Origin: Bolinopsis microptera
Lineage: Eukaryota > Ctenophora > Tentaculata > Lobata > Bolinopsidae
Direction of reading: 5' to 3'
Assembly (NCBI RefSeq): GCF_026151205.1
Contig: NC_087077.1
Span: forward strand, 11,065,983-11,129,982
DNA length: 64,000 nt
Under the pieces are notes generated by a model that did not search any database, was not told the origin of the DNA, and saw only the letters and a list, made by a program, of their open reading frames with translations. Every line of letters begins with the position of its first letter. The stretch's first letter is position 1. Below, one piece after another: positions 11,867-23,132 of this stretch. The position numbers were made by a program, and so were the translations under genes.

Positions 11867-12423
11867 ATATAACAAACATTTTGAATATGTCCTACCAGTA
11901 GGACCTATTCGAATTTCAGCTCTTCACGACCCAAATTTCAATGTTTTGACTGAATTTTTCTTGAATGACCATCTTACAGGGTCACTCAGGATGGCACAAG
12001 ACACGATTGAGGTACTCAAAGTTCTATTCTCAAAGAAAGTTTTGATAAACCGAAAATCATCAGAATATAAAAAGAGATTTTGGAAGATTTTTGAAGAGGA
12101 GCTTTTCTGCTGTCCCCTTGACCAAAATTTCGCGGTTTTGACTGAAATTTTGACCAGTGACGAATCAGTGAGGTCGGTGAGAGTGACACAAGTCGCCATC
12201 AAGGTACTAGAAGCAGTATATCTGCAGTGAACTTTGATGCAATGAACATTTAGAATACGTCCTACTTGTAGGACATATTCTAATTTCAACTCTCCGTGAC
12301 CCAAATTTCACTGTTTTTACTGAATTTTTCTTGAATGAACATCTTACATATGACATAGTCACTCAGAATGGCACAAGACACGATTGAGGTACTCAAATTT
12401 TAATTTATAAAGAAAGCTTTGAT

Positions 12424-12560
12424 TTGAAGGACTTCGACGCAAGCGCCGCGCAAACTAGCATTCTTGCTTCGCATCGAAGCAAGAATCCTGTTCGCAACGA
12501 TCCTGACTAGATCGTTGCTTTACAGAGCAACAATCTGGAAGGGTTGACATCGTCAATCAA
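12424..12560. mobile_element. Short TTG...CAA element, copy 2
   Basis: A 137-bp insert begins TTGAAGGACTTCGACGC and ends TTGACATCGTCAATCAA. It is flanked by perfect 8-bp repeats GCTTTGAT (12416-12423 and 12561-12568). It interrupts the third unit of the tandem array, whose uninterrupted form reads GCTTTGATAAACCG, so insertion is directly visible. The interior is rich in self-complementary segments (GCTTCGCATCGAAGC). It shares CGCCGCGCAAACTAGCATTC with the inverted copy at 22903-23132. Confidence 0.75.
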
Positions 12561-12743
12561 GCTTTGATAAACCGAAAACCATCTAAATATAAAAAGAGAT
12601 TTAGGAAATTTTTTGAAGAGGAGTTCTAGTTAACGGGTGATACTCGTAAAATATTTGTTCCAACTAGGCGCGCGTCCTGGTAGGTTATAAACCTACAAGA
12701 AAACTTTGATACAACGAAAATTTTGAATAGGTCCTATACACTA

Positions 12744-13089
12744 CCCAGCAGACCTTACCGGCTAGCGATATTACTACAGGGTGATCGCCTTTTCACAGCT
12801 TGTTGAAATCTGCGCGCGCTCGCTAGTTCATTGCATTTGCACGCTTCAAATATTCCAAGAATGCAATTGTACCGCGTACCACGTGATACGATTCAGCCAA
12901 TCAGAGAACAACAATCTGCAAAGTTAAAGCTGCGCAGTATTATAAAATATGACTAAAATATGACTTTTCGCAATAATTCAAAATCTACAGCGTTTTGAAT
13001 TTTCCTCCTGGGGAACATTTTGTTGAAAACCAGACGTTTCTATCTCTTTTACTTCCAAAGTTAGGCCCCTAACGGTAAGGTTTCCTGGG
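12744..13089. mobile_element. Solitary copy of the satellite MITE, probable TA duplication
   Basis: The ends CCCAGCAGACCTTACCG and CGGTAAGGTTTCCTGGG are inverted repeats with TA on both sides. Interior blocks (CCTCCTGGGGA, ACATTTTGTTGAAAACC, TCTATCT) match the elements embedded in the satellite at 1-2229. It is more diverged than the satellite copies are from one another, so it is an independent and probably older insertion. Confidence 0.75.
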
Positions 13090-13130
13090 TATATAATGAT
13101 AGGACATATTCGAATTTTAGCCCTCCTCAC

Positions 13131-13740
13131 AGGAGGAGCAAAGTGCAAAGAAACTGCTACAAACTGCTACAAACTGCTACTAACTGCTACAAACTGGCAC
13201 TAACTGCCACTAACTGCCACTAACTGCTACAAACTGGCACTAACTTGCAGCAGTTTGTAGCAGTTTCGAGCGTGCTAAATCACTCTACAGTCGATCTTCG
13301 AGATTGTTCTAAAAGGGCCCCCGACAGTTGAGACCAACTTCAATCGATGTATTTTCGGACGCTGATTCCGAATCACCCCCCATGACATAGGGTTAAAATA
13401 CTCCCCTAGCGAGATATTGGCGAAAAACTGTCTCGATCACGTGATATGACCATATAAGGAAGTTAGTCTAATTTCTCGATAGGGTTAGGGTTTCAGCATA
13501 TACTTTTGTTAGAAATTGTGTTAGGGTTAGGGTTGGGATCAGATTAGAGGGCTATTATTTCGAATAGTCATTCAGGGCCACCAAGAGAACGTGTTTAAAA
13601 AGTCACGTGACAGTCGAGTGTAGAGTGATTAATCATCATCCTAGCAGTTTGTAGCAGTCAGTGCCAGTTTGTAGCAGTTAGTGCCAGTTAGTAGCAGTTT
13701 GTAGCAGTTTGTGGCAGTTTCTCTGCACTTTGCTCCTCCT
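13131..13740. mobile_element. Fold-back element with minisatellite arms
   Basis: The left arm begins AGGAGGAGCAAAGTGCAAAG and runs into about ten copies of a 10-bp repeat of the type AAACTGCTAC / TAACTGCCAC (to about 13266). The right arm (about 13645-13740) is the inverted counterpart, ending TGCACTTTGCTCCTCCT. The centre is the first copy of the AATCACTCTACA element (13278-13630). A 610-bp hairpin could form. Confidence 0.7.
13278..13630. mobile_element. AATCACTCTACA inverted-repeat element, copy 1
   Basis: The ends AATCACTCTACAGTCGA and TCGAGTGTAGAGTGATT are inverted repeats. The interior contains CGATCACGTGATATGA and short TTAGGG runs. It lies between the minisatellite arms of the fold-back. 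Confidence 0.7.
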
Positions 13741-13757
13741 GCGAGCGTGCTAAATTA

Positions 13758-14124
13758 AATCACTCTACAGTCAATCTTCGAGATTGTTCTAAAAGGGCCC
13801 CCAACAGTTGAAACCTGCTTCAATCGATGTATTTTCGGACGCTGATTCCGAATCACTCCTCATGACATAGGGTTAAAATGCTCCCTTGACGAGATATTGG
13901 CGAAAAACTGTCTCGATCACGTGATATGAACGTATAAGGAAGTAAGTCTAATTTCTCGTTAGGGTTAGGGTTTCAGCATATGCTTTTGTTAAGGATTGGG
14001 TTAGGGTTAGTATATAGGGTTGGGATCAGATGAGAATTGAGAGGGTTAGGGTTTCGAATAGTCGTTCAGGACCAGCTAGAGAACGGGTTGAAAAAGTTAC
14101 GTGACAGTCAAGTGTAGAGTGATT
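13758..14124. mobile_element. AATCACTCTACA inverted-repeat element, copy 2
   Basis: This is a direct repeat of 13278-13630 at an offset of 480 bp with scattered substitutions, and it ends AAGTGTAGAGTGATT. It has an extra GAATTGAGAGGGTTAGGG segment. The two copies together suggest tandem duplication of part of the fold-back. Confidence 0.7.
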
Positions 14125-15931
14125 TCACATTTTTTTATTAAATACTTTTCAAATTTTACAGAGTACAGCAATAGATGAATATAAAATAGAATCGTTCAAA
14201 ATATCGCCCCCATCTGTAAAATATGATGGGCACCCAAACACGGTAAACACATAGTGAACTATGTCCGCAGTAACTTGGACCCATTACATCGAATTAATCT
14301 AAATCCAAAAATTTATGAAAAACTATTTAAGAACAAACAAATCCATGGTGAATAACTGTGGATATAGAGTCAAAATTGGTATTTCAATACGTCAAATTCC
14401 AGATACATTAGATACAGGTCTGAAATGGTCATTAATGTGTGAGAAGGTGTGCGGGTGAAGTGTGATATGATGTTGAAAGTATAGGAAGGTAGATAAAAAA
14501 AAAATTAATAAAACAAAAATAATAATAATATGGGGAGCAAAGAGACTAGGCTAGACTGTTGTTTCACTATCCAATAAACATTTCCATAGATGCTTAATAA
14601 AACAAAAGTTTTTTAATAAAACAAAAGTTAAATTTATTACCAATTATTCAATCAATACATATCATAAATTCTAATATTGGAAACACAATGCAAAATGGAT
14701 GTCTTAAACTATAATTTCATTGTGACTAATAATCTATTGACTTTCAAAGTTGAATTTTAGTTAAGTATGAAATGCCACCACATCATAGTTAGGGTAAAAT
14801 GTTATTTTTAAAATTTTAAAATTGAGAAGATTGCTCTATGGCTTAAAATGTAAAATTCTAGCAAAAGATATCTTATTTTTAAATAGTTGGTTACAGTTTA
14901 TGACAGTACTGGCATGACTAGTTTTATTGTGGCTGGTAAAAGGACCCAGTTGCCTGTAAGGGCTTTACCGAACCCCAGGGGACCACAATGTGATAAGATC
15001 AGGCCAGATGTTTCTATGTAGAGCAATTTATTTATTTTGGAGCTATGATTACGTGGTATAGCTGGTGGTCATGTTTAAAGGTCAGTTTATCCTTGTGTGC
15101 TAATTATCCATCCAGATGCTTAGTGATGTGGGTAAATCATGCCCTTCTACGATATATAATGTTTGACCATAAATTTGTTTTTACCACATAAACTGTGGCA
15201 CTAATGTCAATTAACAATATTTACATTCATTGATATTTAAAGCGTGTTTTTTCCCCAGCACTACTACACAACAAAAACCTGTCGGCCCACCGAGGAAACA
15301 CGGTCGCAGAACAAAGAGCCCAATTGTGCTCTTCTATTCTGTGATCGTGTGTATCTACTATAAACTAGCTAAATATACTAAGAAAATTTAATGGAATCAT
15401 TACAGTCGTTTGATAAGTTCACGTGTCAAAGTAATGTTCATGGTGATCATATTTTTTGATCCCCGGTGGGCAAACACTCGTCCGAAAGGTCAAGGCAAAC
15501 CTGTCGATGTTTCACCATACGAAGTAAGGCGATTTGAACATATACTCAGCTTACAACTCAACCCATGGGACGAGACGTCGTGAGCCTCAAAATTCTTCAA
15601 AATATACAGCACATACCTAGTTAGCAAACACTAAACACAACATACATACGATACCAAATAATGTATAATGCCATTACTAATTCGAAAGAAAATATATCTG
15701 CTATCTAATTTAAAAAATTGAAGAATAAACCTGAAGAAAGGGGAAGGAGAGGGGTTTGGGAGAGGCAGAGTAGGAAAACAACAGGATCCTGTGCCGCAGG
15801 ATTTTAAAATTTGTTGTATGATGATTCGTTTTGTTTCGTCTCTTAGATTAATATATAGGTCTGATACCCTTGTCATGGTTCTTTGCAATAACACCGTGGT
15901 TTACTCATATGATTAAGTTTAGTTAATTAAC
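14125..15931. other. Intergenic DNA and probable LINE 3' tail
   Basis: I see no gene in these 1.8 kb. The part next to 15931 is downstream of the LINE-A stop on the minus strand and probably holds its 3' UTR, but I could not find an unambiguous poly(A) or microsatellite tail. Confidence 0.5.
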
Positions 15932-18900
15932 CTATTTCAATGATAATTCATTTGCATCAAAGTTGTAACTGCACCATAGTTGTCTGTCATATTTAGATTG
16001 TAGTTCTAACAAAGCTTTCTTAAGATTATTCTTGAATATACTGATAGGAGTGGAGAAGTCTATTTCACTCGTTGACTTACGGCAGTGATTCCAAATACTG
16101 GTTGATTGGTAGATGAATAGTGAGGACGGAGTGGGTGGGATGAAGTAGTTGTCTCGTCTTGGTGACCTGTTGAATAAAGAGAACATTGAGACTGGTGATT
16201 GGAACTTATTAATTTTAAACATTTCCAGTAAACAGTGCAACTTATGAAGATTGTGGACAGTCAGGAAGTTATACTCGTTACAGATTGGTTTACTGTGTTC
16301 TAGTTCAAAGAAATCTTTGCCTAACATCTGCTTGATAACTTTACCGGTCTTATCCCTAGTGATAGGCCTTACTCTGGCACATGTTTTGAACTTATTGAAG
16401 TACGCATCATTATCACCAAAGAGAATTCTTATGCATTTCTTTTGTGTTTTAAATATGGCTTCTAGTTTATTATTTGATACACCTCCCCAAACAGATATTC
16501 CATAACATAGGTGTGATTCAAAAAGGGTGTGGTACAGGTCCTTATAGAGTGTTTTAGGTACACAGCGTCTGATTCCACATAGTCTACCAATCTCACATTT
16601 CAATTTACGATTTAACGCTCTCAAGTGAGCATCCCAGTTCAGTTTTTGGTCAATAATGACTCCAAGAAACTTAGTTTCCTCTACCTTTTTAATTATTATA
16701 TTATTCAGTGTCAGTTCTAATTCATTAGTGTTTGAATCTGGTTCATTTCTACAGTTCGGCTTAAAGTGGATATAACAACATTTCTTTGTGTTGATATGCA
16801 GCAAGTTACTCTTCATATATTGATGAACAAGTTTAAGAATTTTGTTAGCTTTGCAGTAAAGTGTTTTTATACATTTATCTACAACAAATATGTTGGTGTC
16901 ATCGGCAAAAAGTATAAACTTACCTAGGTCTGATACTCTATATATTTCATTGATGTAGATAATGAAAAGCAAGGGACCTAATACTGACCCCTGAGGCACA
17001 CCAAATATTACAGACAGTTTTTCGGATTCTTCTCCAAGTACTGAAACATATTGCTGCCTATTAGAGAGGTAACTGGCTATTAATTTATTTGCAGTCCCTC
17101 GAATTCCATAATCATTCAGTTTTTTAAGCAGTTTATCATGACAGATTGTATCAAAAGCTTTACTTAAATCAATGAAGATGCCTAGTACATGATTTTTATC
17201 TCTTAGTGATTTTTCAATGTAGTCGACAGAGAAGTTAAGTGCATGGCTTGTCGAATGATTTTTTCTGAAGCCATATTGATTTTCATATAATAATCCTTGC
17301 GACTGGAAGAAACTGTAAAGCCTGGAGAATATAATTTTCTCAAGTATTTTACCAAATATCGCTAAGGTTGAGATAGGCCTGTAATTTTCAAGAAGCTCAG
17401 CATTTTCTTTCTTATATATTGGACTTATTTTACCTACTTTTAGGTCGTCTGGAAAAACTCCCTGTTGCATACATTCGTTATACAATACCGATAGTAGTGG
17501 ACTAATTTTGCCTGATACTGCCTTTACTATATGTACTGGTATATCACTAGCCTTGCCATTCTTTAGTTCCGATATGATCTTAGCCACCTCTTCAGGTGAG
17601 CAGTCATGTAGATATATATTAGCTGTATTCGATTTAGGTAAGAGGTCACAGAAACTTGGAAGCTGATTAATTTGTATTTCTCCTAGTTCTGTGTAGGCTG
17701 CATTAAGGTTAGATGCTAGGGATACAAAATACTTATTGAATTCATTCGCTATAACTCTGCGATTAGTTATCTTTTCATTGTCTATGGTAAATATAGGTCT
17801 GATCTCACGTTTCTGTTTGCCACGAATTTTATTTATAAGTTCCCAGGTTTTCTTGGAGTTTCCCTGAGTTTCAAGAAACTTGTCAGAATAATATTCAGAT
17901 ACAGCCATTTTACGAACCTTTTTTAGAGCCTTTCTATATTCTTTGTAGTCATCATAATGGTTTCTTTTATTACAGCAGATAGAACACAGGCATGTGCCCC
18001 CTTTTGTGTCAGTTTCGCCTTGTTTACACTTAACTTTCCTGACTTTCGCCCAGTCATCATACAGTCCATGGCAGTGGTTTACTGAGGCTATAATCCCGCC
18101 AGTAATCCAGGGGTTGTTCTGGATAGTGCGCTTAGTGGTTTTGGGTACAGCTAGTTTGCAGGTTTCGTCAATGCTGTTTTTAAAGATATCATGAAAGTTG
18201 GTAAAATCTATAATTGGTTCATTATCTAGTTTATTACCCAAGACTTCAGCAAATTTATCAGTGTTTGACTTACAATAGTCATAATATTGAGTGTGCTTAT
18301 GAGTATTTTTGGTCTTGCTAATTTCCCAGTCAGATATATTAAATATAGGGAGGTGGTGAGATATGTGATCAGTTATGACTCCAGAGGCAGTAACAGAGTC
18401 TAGGTCATTTGTAATGATGTTGTCGATGCATGAGGCATTACATCCAGGCTTTTCATGAGTTGCTAATGATATCAATGGGAAGAAGCCTCTACTGAATAGG
18501 ACGTCTTCATACTGTGCAATAATGTTACTGTGTTTACCATGGAGATTAATGTTAAAATCACCTGCAATTTGTGTATGTTTTGGTGCTTTATCAAGGATTG
18601 ACGACAATTCTTGGAGAGCTTGCTCAGCATTGCCACTTGGAGGGCGGTATATTACTCCTATAGAAGTAGAATTTCCTATACTTCCTATGGTTACAAAGAG
18701 GGTTTCTAGATTTTCTGTTACTTGTGACAGGTTGTTATTTTTAACAGCATTAAAGGAGTTAAGGACATATAGAGCTACTCCTGAGCCTTTTACTTTCGAG
18801 TCAAAGGTATCTTGATAGAAGCTCTCATAGCCTGTGAGTTCGTACAAGTTTTTCAATTCAGGGCCAACATTTGTTTCAGCGAGACCAATTACAGAGAATT

Positions 18901-19102
18901 TGTTAGTAAATCTAGCTATTTCAATTGCCAGCGAGTCAAAGTTTGATTTGTTGCCATCAAGATTTTGAAATATTAGTGAGTTTTGCACTTGTAATTCGTG
19001 AGCAAAGGTGTGGTTTATGCCTTTTACAGAATATGAGTCACAGCTTTCAAGTACCTCAGAGATTCTTAGTGACCTCAGCTTTGAAAAGACTAGTAGACAC
19101 AA
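15932..19102 (-). CDS. LINE-A non-LTR retrotransposon, endonuclease-reverse transcriptase
   Basis: An uninterrupted frame of 1,056 codons encodes the ORF2 protein of an APE-type LINE, probably in the CR1/L2/Jockey assemblage. The apurinic-like endonuclease spans about residues 40-255 (AETN near 76, GDFNI near 182, ITDHISHHLP near 245). A Cys cluster (CLCSICC) follows near 372. The reverse transcriptase covers about 500-800: PISTL, QYGFRK, FIDLSKAFD, GVPQGSVLGP (701) and catalytic FADDT (about 733). The first 25-30 codons overlap the end of LINE-B in another frame and probably do not belong to this protein, so the true start is uncertain and the 5' end looks truncated. The absence of stops over 3.1 kb suggests recent insertion. 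Confidence 0.85.
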   Translation of the reverse strand: MCLLVFSKLRSLRISEVLESCDSYSVKGINHTFAHELQVQNSLIFQNLDGNKSNFDSLAIEIARFTNKFSVIGLAETNVGPELKNLYELTGYESFYQDTFDSKVKGSGVALYVLNSFNAVKNNNLSQVTENLETLFVTIGSIGNSTSIGVIYRPPSGNAEQALQELSSILDKAPKHTQIAGDFNINLHGKHSNIIAQYEDVLFSRGFFPLISLATHEKPGCNASCIDNIITNDLDSVTASGVITDHISHHLPIFNISDWEISKTKNTHKHTQYYDYCKSNTDKFAEVLGNKLDNEPIIDFTNFHDIFKNSIDETCKLAVPKTTKRTIQNNPWITGGIIASVNHCHGLYDDWAKVRKVKCKQGETDTKGGTCLCSICCNKRNHYDDYKEYRKALKKVRKMAVSEYYSDKFLETQGNSKKTWELINKIRGKQKREIRPIFTIDNEKITNRRVIANEFNKYFVSLASNLNAAYTELGEIQINQLPSFCDLLPKSNTANIYLHDCSPEEVAKIISELKNGKASDIPVHIVKAVSGKISPLLSVLYNECMQQGVFPDDLKVGKISPIYKKENAELLENYRPISTLAIFGKILEKIIFSRLYSFFQSQGLLYENQYGFRKNHSTSHALNFSVDYIEKSLRDKNHVLGIFIDLSKAFDTICHDKLLKKLNDYGIRGTANKLIASYLSNRQQYVSVLGEESEKLSVIFGVPQGSVLGPLLFIIYINEIYRVSDLGKFILFADDTNIFVVDKCIKTLYCKANKILKLVHQYMKSNLLHINTKKCCYIHFKPNCRNEPDSNTNELELTLNNIIIKKVEETKFLGVIIDQKLNWDAHLRALNRKLKCEIGRLCGIRRCVPKTLYKDLYHTLFESHLCYGISVWGGVSNNKLEAIFKTQKKCIRILFGDNDAYFNKFKTCARVRPITRDKTGKVIKQMLGKDFFELEHSKPICNEYNFLTVHNLHKLHCLLEMFKINKFQSPVSMFSLFNRSPRRDNYFIPPTPSSLFIYQSTSIWNHCRKSTSEIDFSTPISIFKNNLKKALLELQSKYDRQLWCSYNFDANELSLK

Positions 19103-22100
19103 TCTGTCTTACCTGTAAAGGGAGTCCATTCCACAGTATATGGGTTCTGTAGAAAAATGATTTTGCCAGTGGGCTATTTGAGGTACATGTGGTGTGTGAA
19201 TTCTGACTTAACTTAGGTAAAATTGATGACACAATAGACAGACTGTCGAGGTGGCAACGCCTTAGTCGAGAAGTGCCCTGATATAGAGAGAGATAGTGAG
19301 GCAGCGATACAGGAATTAAATTGTTAAGAACTTTGTGGAAAAAAATAAGATCATTCAAGTCAAACTTTTGAGACAAAGGGAGAATGTCGACAAGCTTGCA
19401 CTTTTTGACATATTGCTCAGGTGGATAACTGCGGCCCTCTTCAGACAGAATCCATTTAATAGCTCTCTTTTGGAGACTTTCTAATTTATCACTAAGTGAT
19501 TTATTACAAGGGCGCCAGATTATGGAACAATTCTCGAATTGGCTACGAACCAGGGAGAGGTAAAGCGCCCGGCGACGTTTCTGATCAATGACAATATGGC
19601 CATCTCTTCTGACCATACCAAGTTGTTGGCAGGCCTTAGTATAAATTCTGTCGCACTGACTATTCCAACTTAACTTAGGAGTAACATCGACTCCAAGATC
19701 TTTTTCTAACTCTACATACACAAGAGGAGAGCCATCAAGATTATATGCGAATGGAGGAGATAAAGATGGTTTTCCTGAAACAATAAGCACTTTACATTTT
19801 GCTGGATGGAATCGCATTTTGTTTCTTAGTGCCCAGTCAGAGAGATAGTCTATATCCATTTGTAAATTAGTATTATCAGAAGATGAATGTATTTTACGCC
19901 AGATTTTTGTATCATCGGCATACAAAACAATATCAGTATTATCCGAAAGGCCAAGAGGAATATCATTGATAAACAATACAAAAAGTAAGGGACCAAGAAT
20001 AGAGCCCTGGGGGACACCAGAATTAACTGAGAGGGTAGATGACATCTCATTACCAATAACCACTCTTTGGTAACGGCCTTGAAGGTAATTGGTAAGAAAT
20101 TTGAGAAGTGTACCATCAATGTTATATAAGGTCTTTAGCTTATGAAGAAGGATATCATGATTTACAGAATCAAATGCCTTAGCAAAATCAAAATACACAA
20201 CATGATTGATAATGTTTTCGTTAAGAGACAATGCCAGGCTATCACAAAAGTCAACCATATTGGTTGTGCATGACTTGTGCTCTAGAAAACCATGCTGCCT
20301 GGGATCAAGAAGGGTACTTGTCAAAGAAAGCAGTTTACGTTTAACAATGCGCTCAAAAACTTTCATGACTAAACAAGTAAGGGATATTGGTCTATAGTTT
20401 TCAACCTCACTTTTCTTACCTTTCTTAAATATTGGGACAACATTTGCAAGTTTCCATTCTTGTGGAATGTAGCCGCTGTTGTAAGATCCACGAAAAATAC
20501 ATGTTAGAGGGTAAGCTAAACCTACGGAACAATTTTTGAGAATTTTACCGTGTATGCCATCTGGTCCCTGGGCTTTATTTGAATTAATATTTGAAAGAAG
20601 CTTACGAACATCCCGATGATCGAAGTCAATATCAAAATCAACATCATTGACATAGGATATGTCAGTGTCATAAAGTGAAGGATCCGAAAACTGGTTATAA
20701 AAGAAAGAATTGAAAAGTTCAGCTTGAGCTTTGGGTTTGAACCGAAGCTGTCCAGAATAACTAACACAATTAGGAATACGGCAAGAGTTAGATTTATACT
20801 TAACATGTGACCAAAACTTCTTAGTTATAAGCGCTGGATCATCACTATTGAAAAGATTGTCTCTTATTTTGGCTGATGAAAGCCTCTTAAAATCTTTACG
20901 GCTAGTAACAAACTTTAACTCATCAGAAATAGAACCAGAAATTTTAAATTTAGCTCTGAGTCTATCTTTTTTACGGCATGAAGAAAAAAGTTCACTATCG
21001 AACCACGGGGGTTGAAACTCTGATTTAATAGTTACTTTAGGAATATGTATATCAACTAAATCCATAATGCAGTCTTTAACTAACTTCCAAGACGAATCAG
21101 GATCTAGGCATTCTAGGACTTGCCAATTAATCGAGCATAATTCACGATTAATCATGTCCCAGTTTGCTTTCTTATAATTATAGATTTTACGTTTAGGAGT
21201 TTTCTTGCGGGAAAAGGAGCTTTTAATTGAAAAAGTGACAGGAAAATGATCAGATTTGCACACGGAATGAGGATCACAGACATTCAAGTTATCGATTGTG
21301 TTATCATAATTACTGAGAAGAATGTCTAATGTATTACCACTTTTATGGGTGGGTGATGTGATCAACTGGGAGAGAGAAAGATCACTGAAAGAATCTATGA
21401 AGGATTGCTCAATAGGTACGGTACTGGATGAAGATAGTCAGTCTGTATGGGGGAGATTAAAATCACCAATAACATAGATTTTAGGGGGATTCTTTTTGGA
21501 AACTAGCTTGCGAATATAACTAACTATGACATCATGATTAGGTAACCCAAGAGTTCCTACTCTATAACAAGTACAGATTACAATACTCTCTTTGTTAGGA
21601 AAAGCAATTTTAACGGCAAGCATTTCTGCACCTAGGCTAACTGGTAGTCGGGTTGTAGTGGCATCGAGATCAGACCGAACAGCCAAAAGAACACCACCTC
21701 CATTTTCCCTAAACTTTTTAGGGTTATTAGGATCTTGAGGATGAGTCTTTCTCGTGCGGTCATTGCGGAAGATTTCATATTGAGAAGAAGGAAAGATTTC
21801 GTTGCTAGAAATAGATTTTTTGAGCCAAGTCTCATTTAGGGCAATTATGTCAGGCTGCTCTATGTTAGCAAAGGATTGAAGTTCGGAAATCTTATTACCA
21901 TCAAGAAGGGGATGGGAGGAGCTTAGGTTACTGAAAGGAATAAGACCTTGGACATTTTGGTAGAGTACAGATAGGGAGTTGGGACCTGGATTAAGCATAG
22001 AAGGATTAACAAGAGTTATCAAAAGAAAGTTAAGAGAGAAAACCCAAAGAATGAATAAAGATACTAGACGCCTGAGGCGGCTGGAATACTTGACTCTATT

Positions 22101-22538
22101 CATCTTACCAGGGAGAAGAACATTTCTTATAAACCATGAGGAGATAATTACAAAGAAAAGTTTGATGTGGGAGCAAGCAAGAAATGGTATAAGATAACGT
22201 GGGCTGTCAAGGAGTAGAGAGGAATGAATATTAGAATCTAGGGGGAATACGGTGTTCATGGACCTAGTCGTGGAGAGAAGAATTGGGAGAAGGTAAGTCA
22301 TGATGAGAGAATAGAAGAGAAACATATGATTATGATAATTGTAGTTGATGTGTGGGGTGCATGGAGAATTAAATGTGTAAATTTTGTTAGGTATGAACGT
22401 GTTGATATGTATATGTGCATTTCTTGACTGTGTACGAGGCCTTTTGCATGCAAAAAGACCTATTCTAAGTCTAAACGATTCATTGTCTAACATATGGGAA
22501 AATGGGCAGTGACCGAATGTACCTGAAATAGGAGGCAT
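19056..22538 (-). pseudogene. LINE-B non-LTR retrotransposon, one premature stop
   Basis: One element is split into two frames by a single in-frame TGA at 21435-21437. The upstream part (22538-21438, 366 codons) holds a hydrophobic N-terminal region, a degenerate 2A-like motif and an APE endonuclease (LYQNVQGL, ALNETWL, GDFNLPHTD). The downstream part (usable from about 21434, ending at 19056) continues the endonuclease without a frame shift and then the reverse transcriptase: QHGFLEHKSCTTN, YFDFAKAFDSV, GVPQGSILGPLLF and catalytic LYADDT, ending in the usual FFYRTHILWNGLP tail. The stop falls right after the endonuclease GDFN motif. The family resembles CR1-type LINEs. It is otherwise intact, so the lesion is recent. 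Confidence 0.85.
21975..22010 (-). other. Degenerate 2A-like motif in LINE-B
   Basis: The protein reads NPSMLNPGP just after a hydrophobic stretch (LFILWVFSLNFLLITL). Ribosome-skipping 2A peptides end in DxExNPGP, and several CR1-like LINEs of marine invertebrates carry one near the ORF2 start. Here NPGP is kept, but the acidic residues before it are missing, so activity is doubtful. Confidence 0.45.
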
Positions 22539-22902
22539 AAAATTGAGAAAAAGATTAAATCAGAGATTTGTTTGAGTTTTAATAGCCATGTGTATACGCA
22601 TGCTGCAATCGCGCGCTACTGCAAGCGTGAAGCGAGAGGGCTCTGGTTAGAGCAATAAAGTGATTAATCATCATCCCTCCTCCTGTGTCCTATAATCAAA
22701 CAAAAAGTTAATAATAATAAACTCAAATTTCACTGTTTGAATTTTTTATACAATCATCTTACAATAAAGTATATGTTCCAACTTTCAAATATTAGACCGT
22801 CGACGAGTCCAACTTGAAACTTATATTTTTGGGTTTTAATAAGTTATAAACCCATAACAAACGAATGTTTGTGTAATTATCCGCATGTATGTTCACCTAA
22901 CC

Positions 22903-23132
22903 TTGATTGACGGTGTCAATCCATCGAAATCGTTGATACATGTTTCGTATCCCAATATCAGAGATAATATATATTTTTTCCGCCTTCGGCGGCGCGCGCT
23001 TCGCGCGCGAAAAGTGGCATGCAACGTATGTCAACGAAATCGTTGCTCTGCGAAGCAGAGCAACGATCGACGATTCGATGCGAAGCAAGAATGCTAGTTT
23101 GCGCGGCGCGTCGAAGCGGCAAAGTCCTCCAA
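22903..23132 (-). mobile_element. Short TTG...CAA element, copy 3 (inverted)
   Basis: On the plus strand the element begins TTGATTGACGGTGTCAATCC and ends AAAGTCCTCCAA. It is flanked by ACCTAACC (22895-22902) and ACCTGACC (23133-23140), which agree at seven of eight positions. It is the reverse complement of the type seen at 12424-12560, with an added segment containing the hairpins CGCGCGCTTCGCGCGCG and TTGCTCTGCGAAGCAGAGCAA. Open frames through it on both strands are a by-product of its palindromes. Confidence 0.7.

Larger units (their letters stand above)
11063..12640. repeat. Tandem array, about 340-370-bp unit, with later insertions
   Basis: The start AAAAAGAGATTTTGGA recurs at 11063, 11401, about 12069 and 12591. 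Each full unit contains GAAGAGGAGCTTTTCTGC, GACCAGTGACCAATCAGTGA and GGATGGCACAAGACACGATT. Three full units and part of a fourth are present. The array was later interrupted by a hAT-like MITE at 11576-11866 and a TTG...CAA element at 12424-12560. Short open frames here occur on both strands and change with the unit, so I do not call genes. Confidence 0.8.

Noticed and set aside
11348-12304. Overlapping open frames on both strands sharing peptides such as TLTDLTDWSLVKISVKT
   Set aside because: The shared peptides come from the tandem array units and appear on both strands; no start, domain or splice context supports a protein.
13480-14060. TTAGGG-like runs as a telomere or chromosome end
   Set aside because: There are only two to four units at a time inside dispersed inverted-repeat elements; ordinary sequence continues on both sides.
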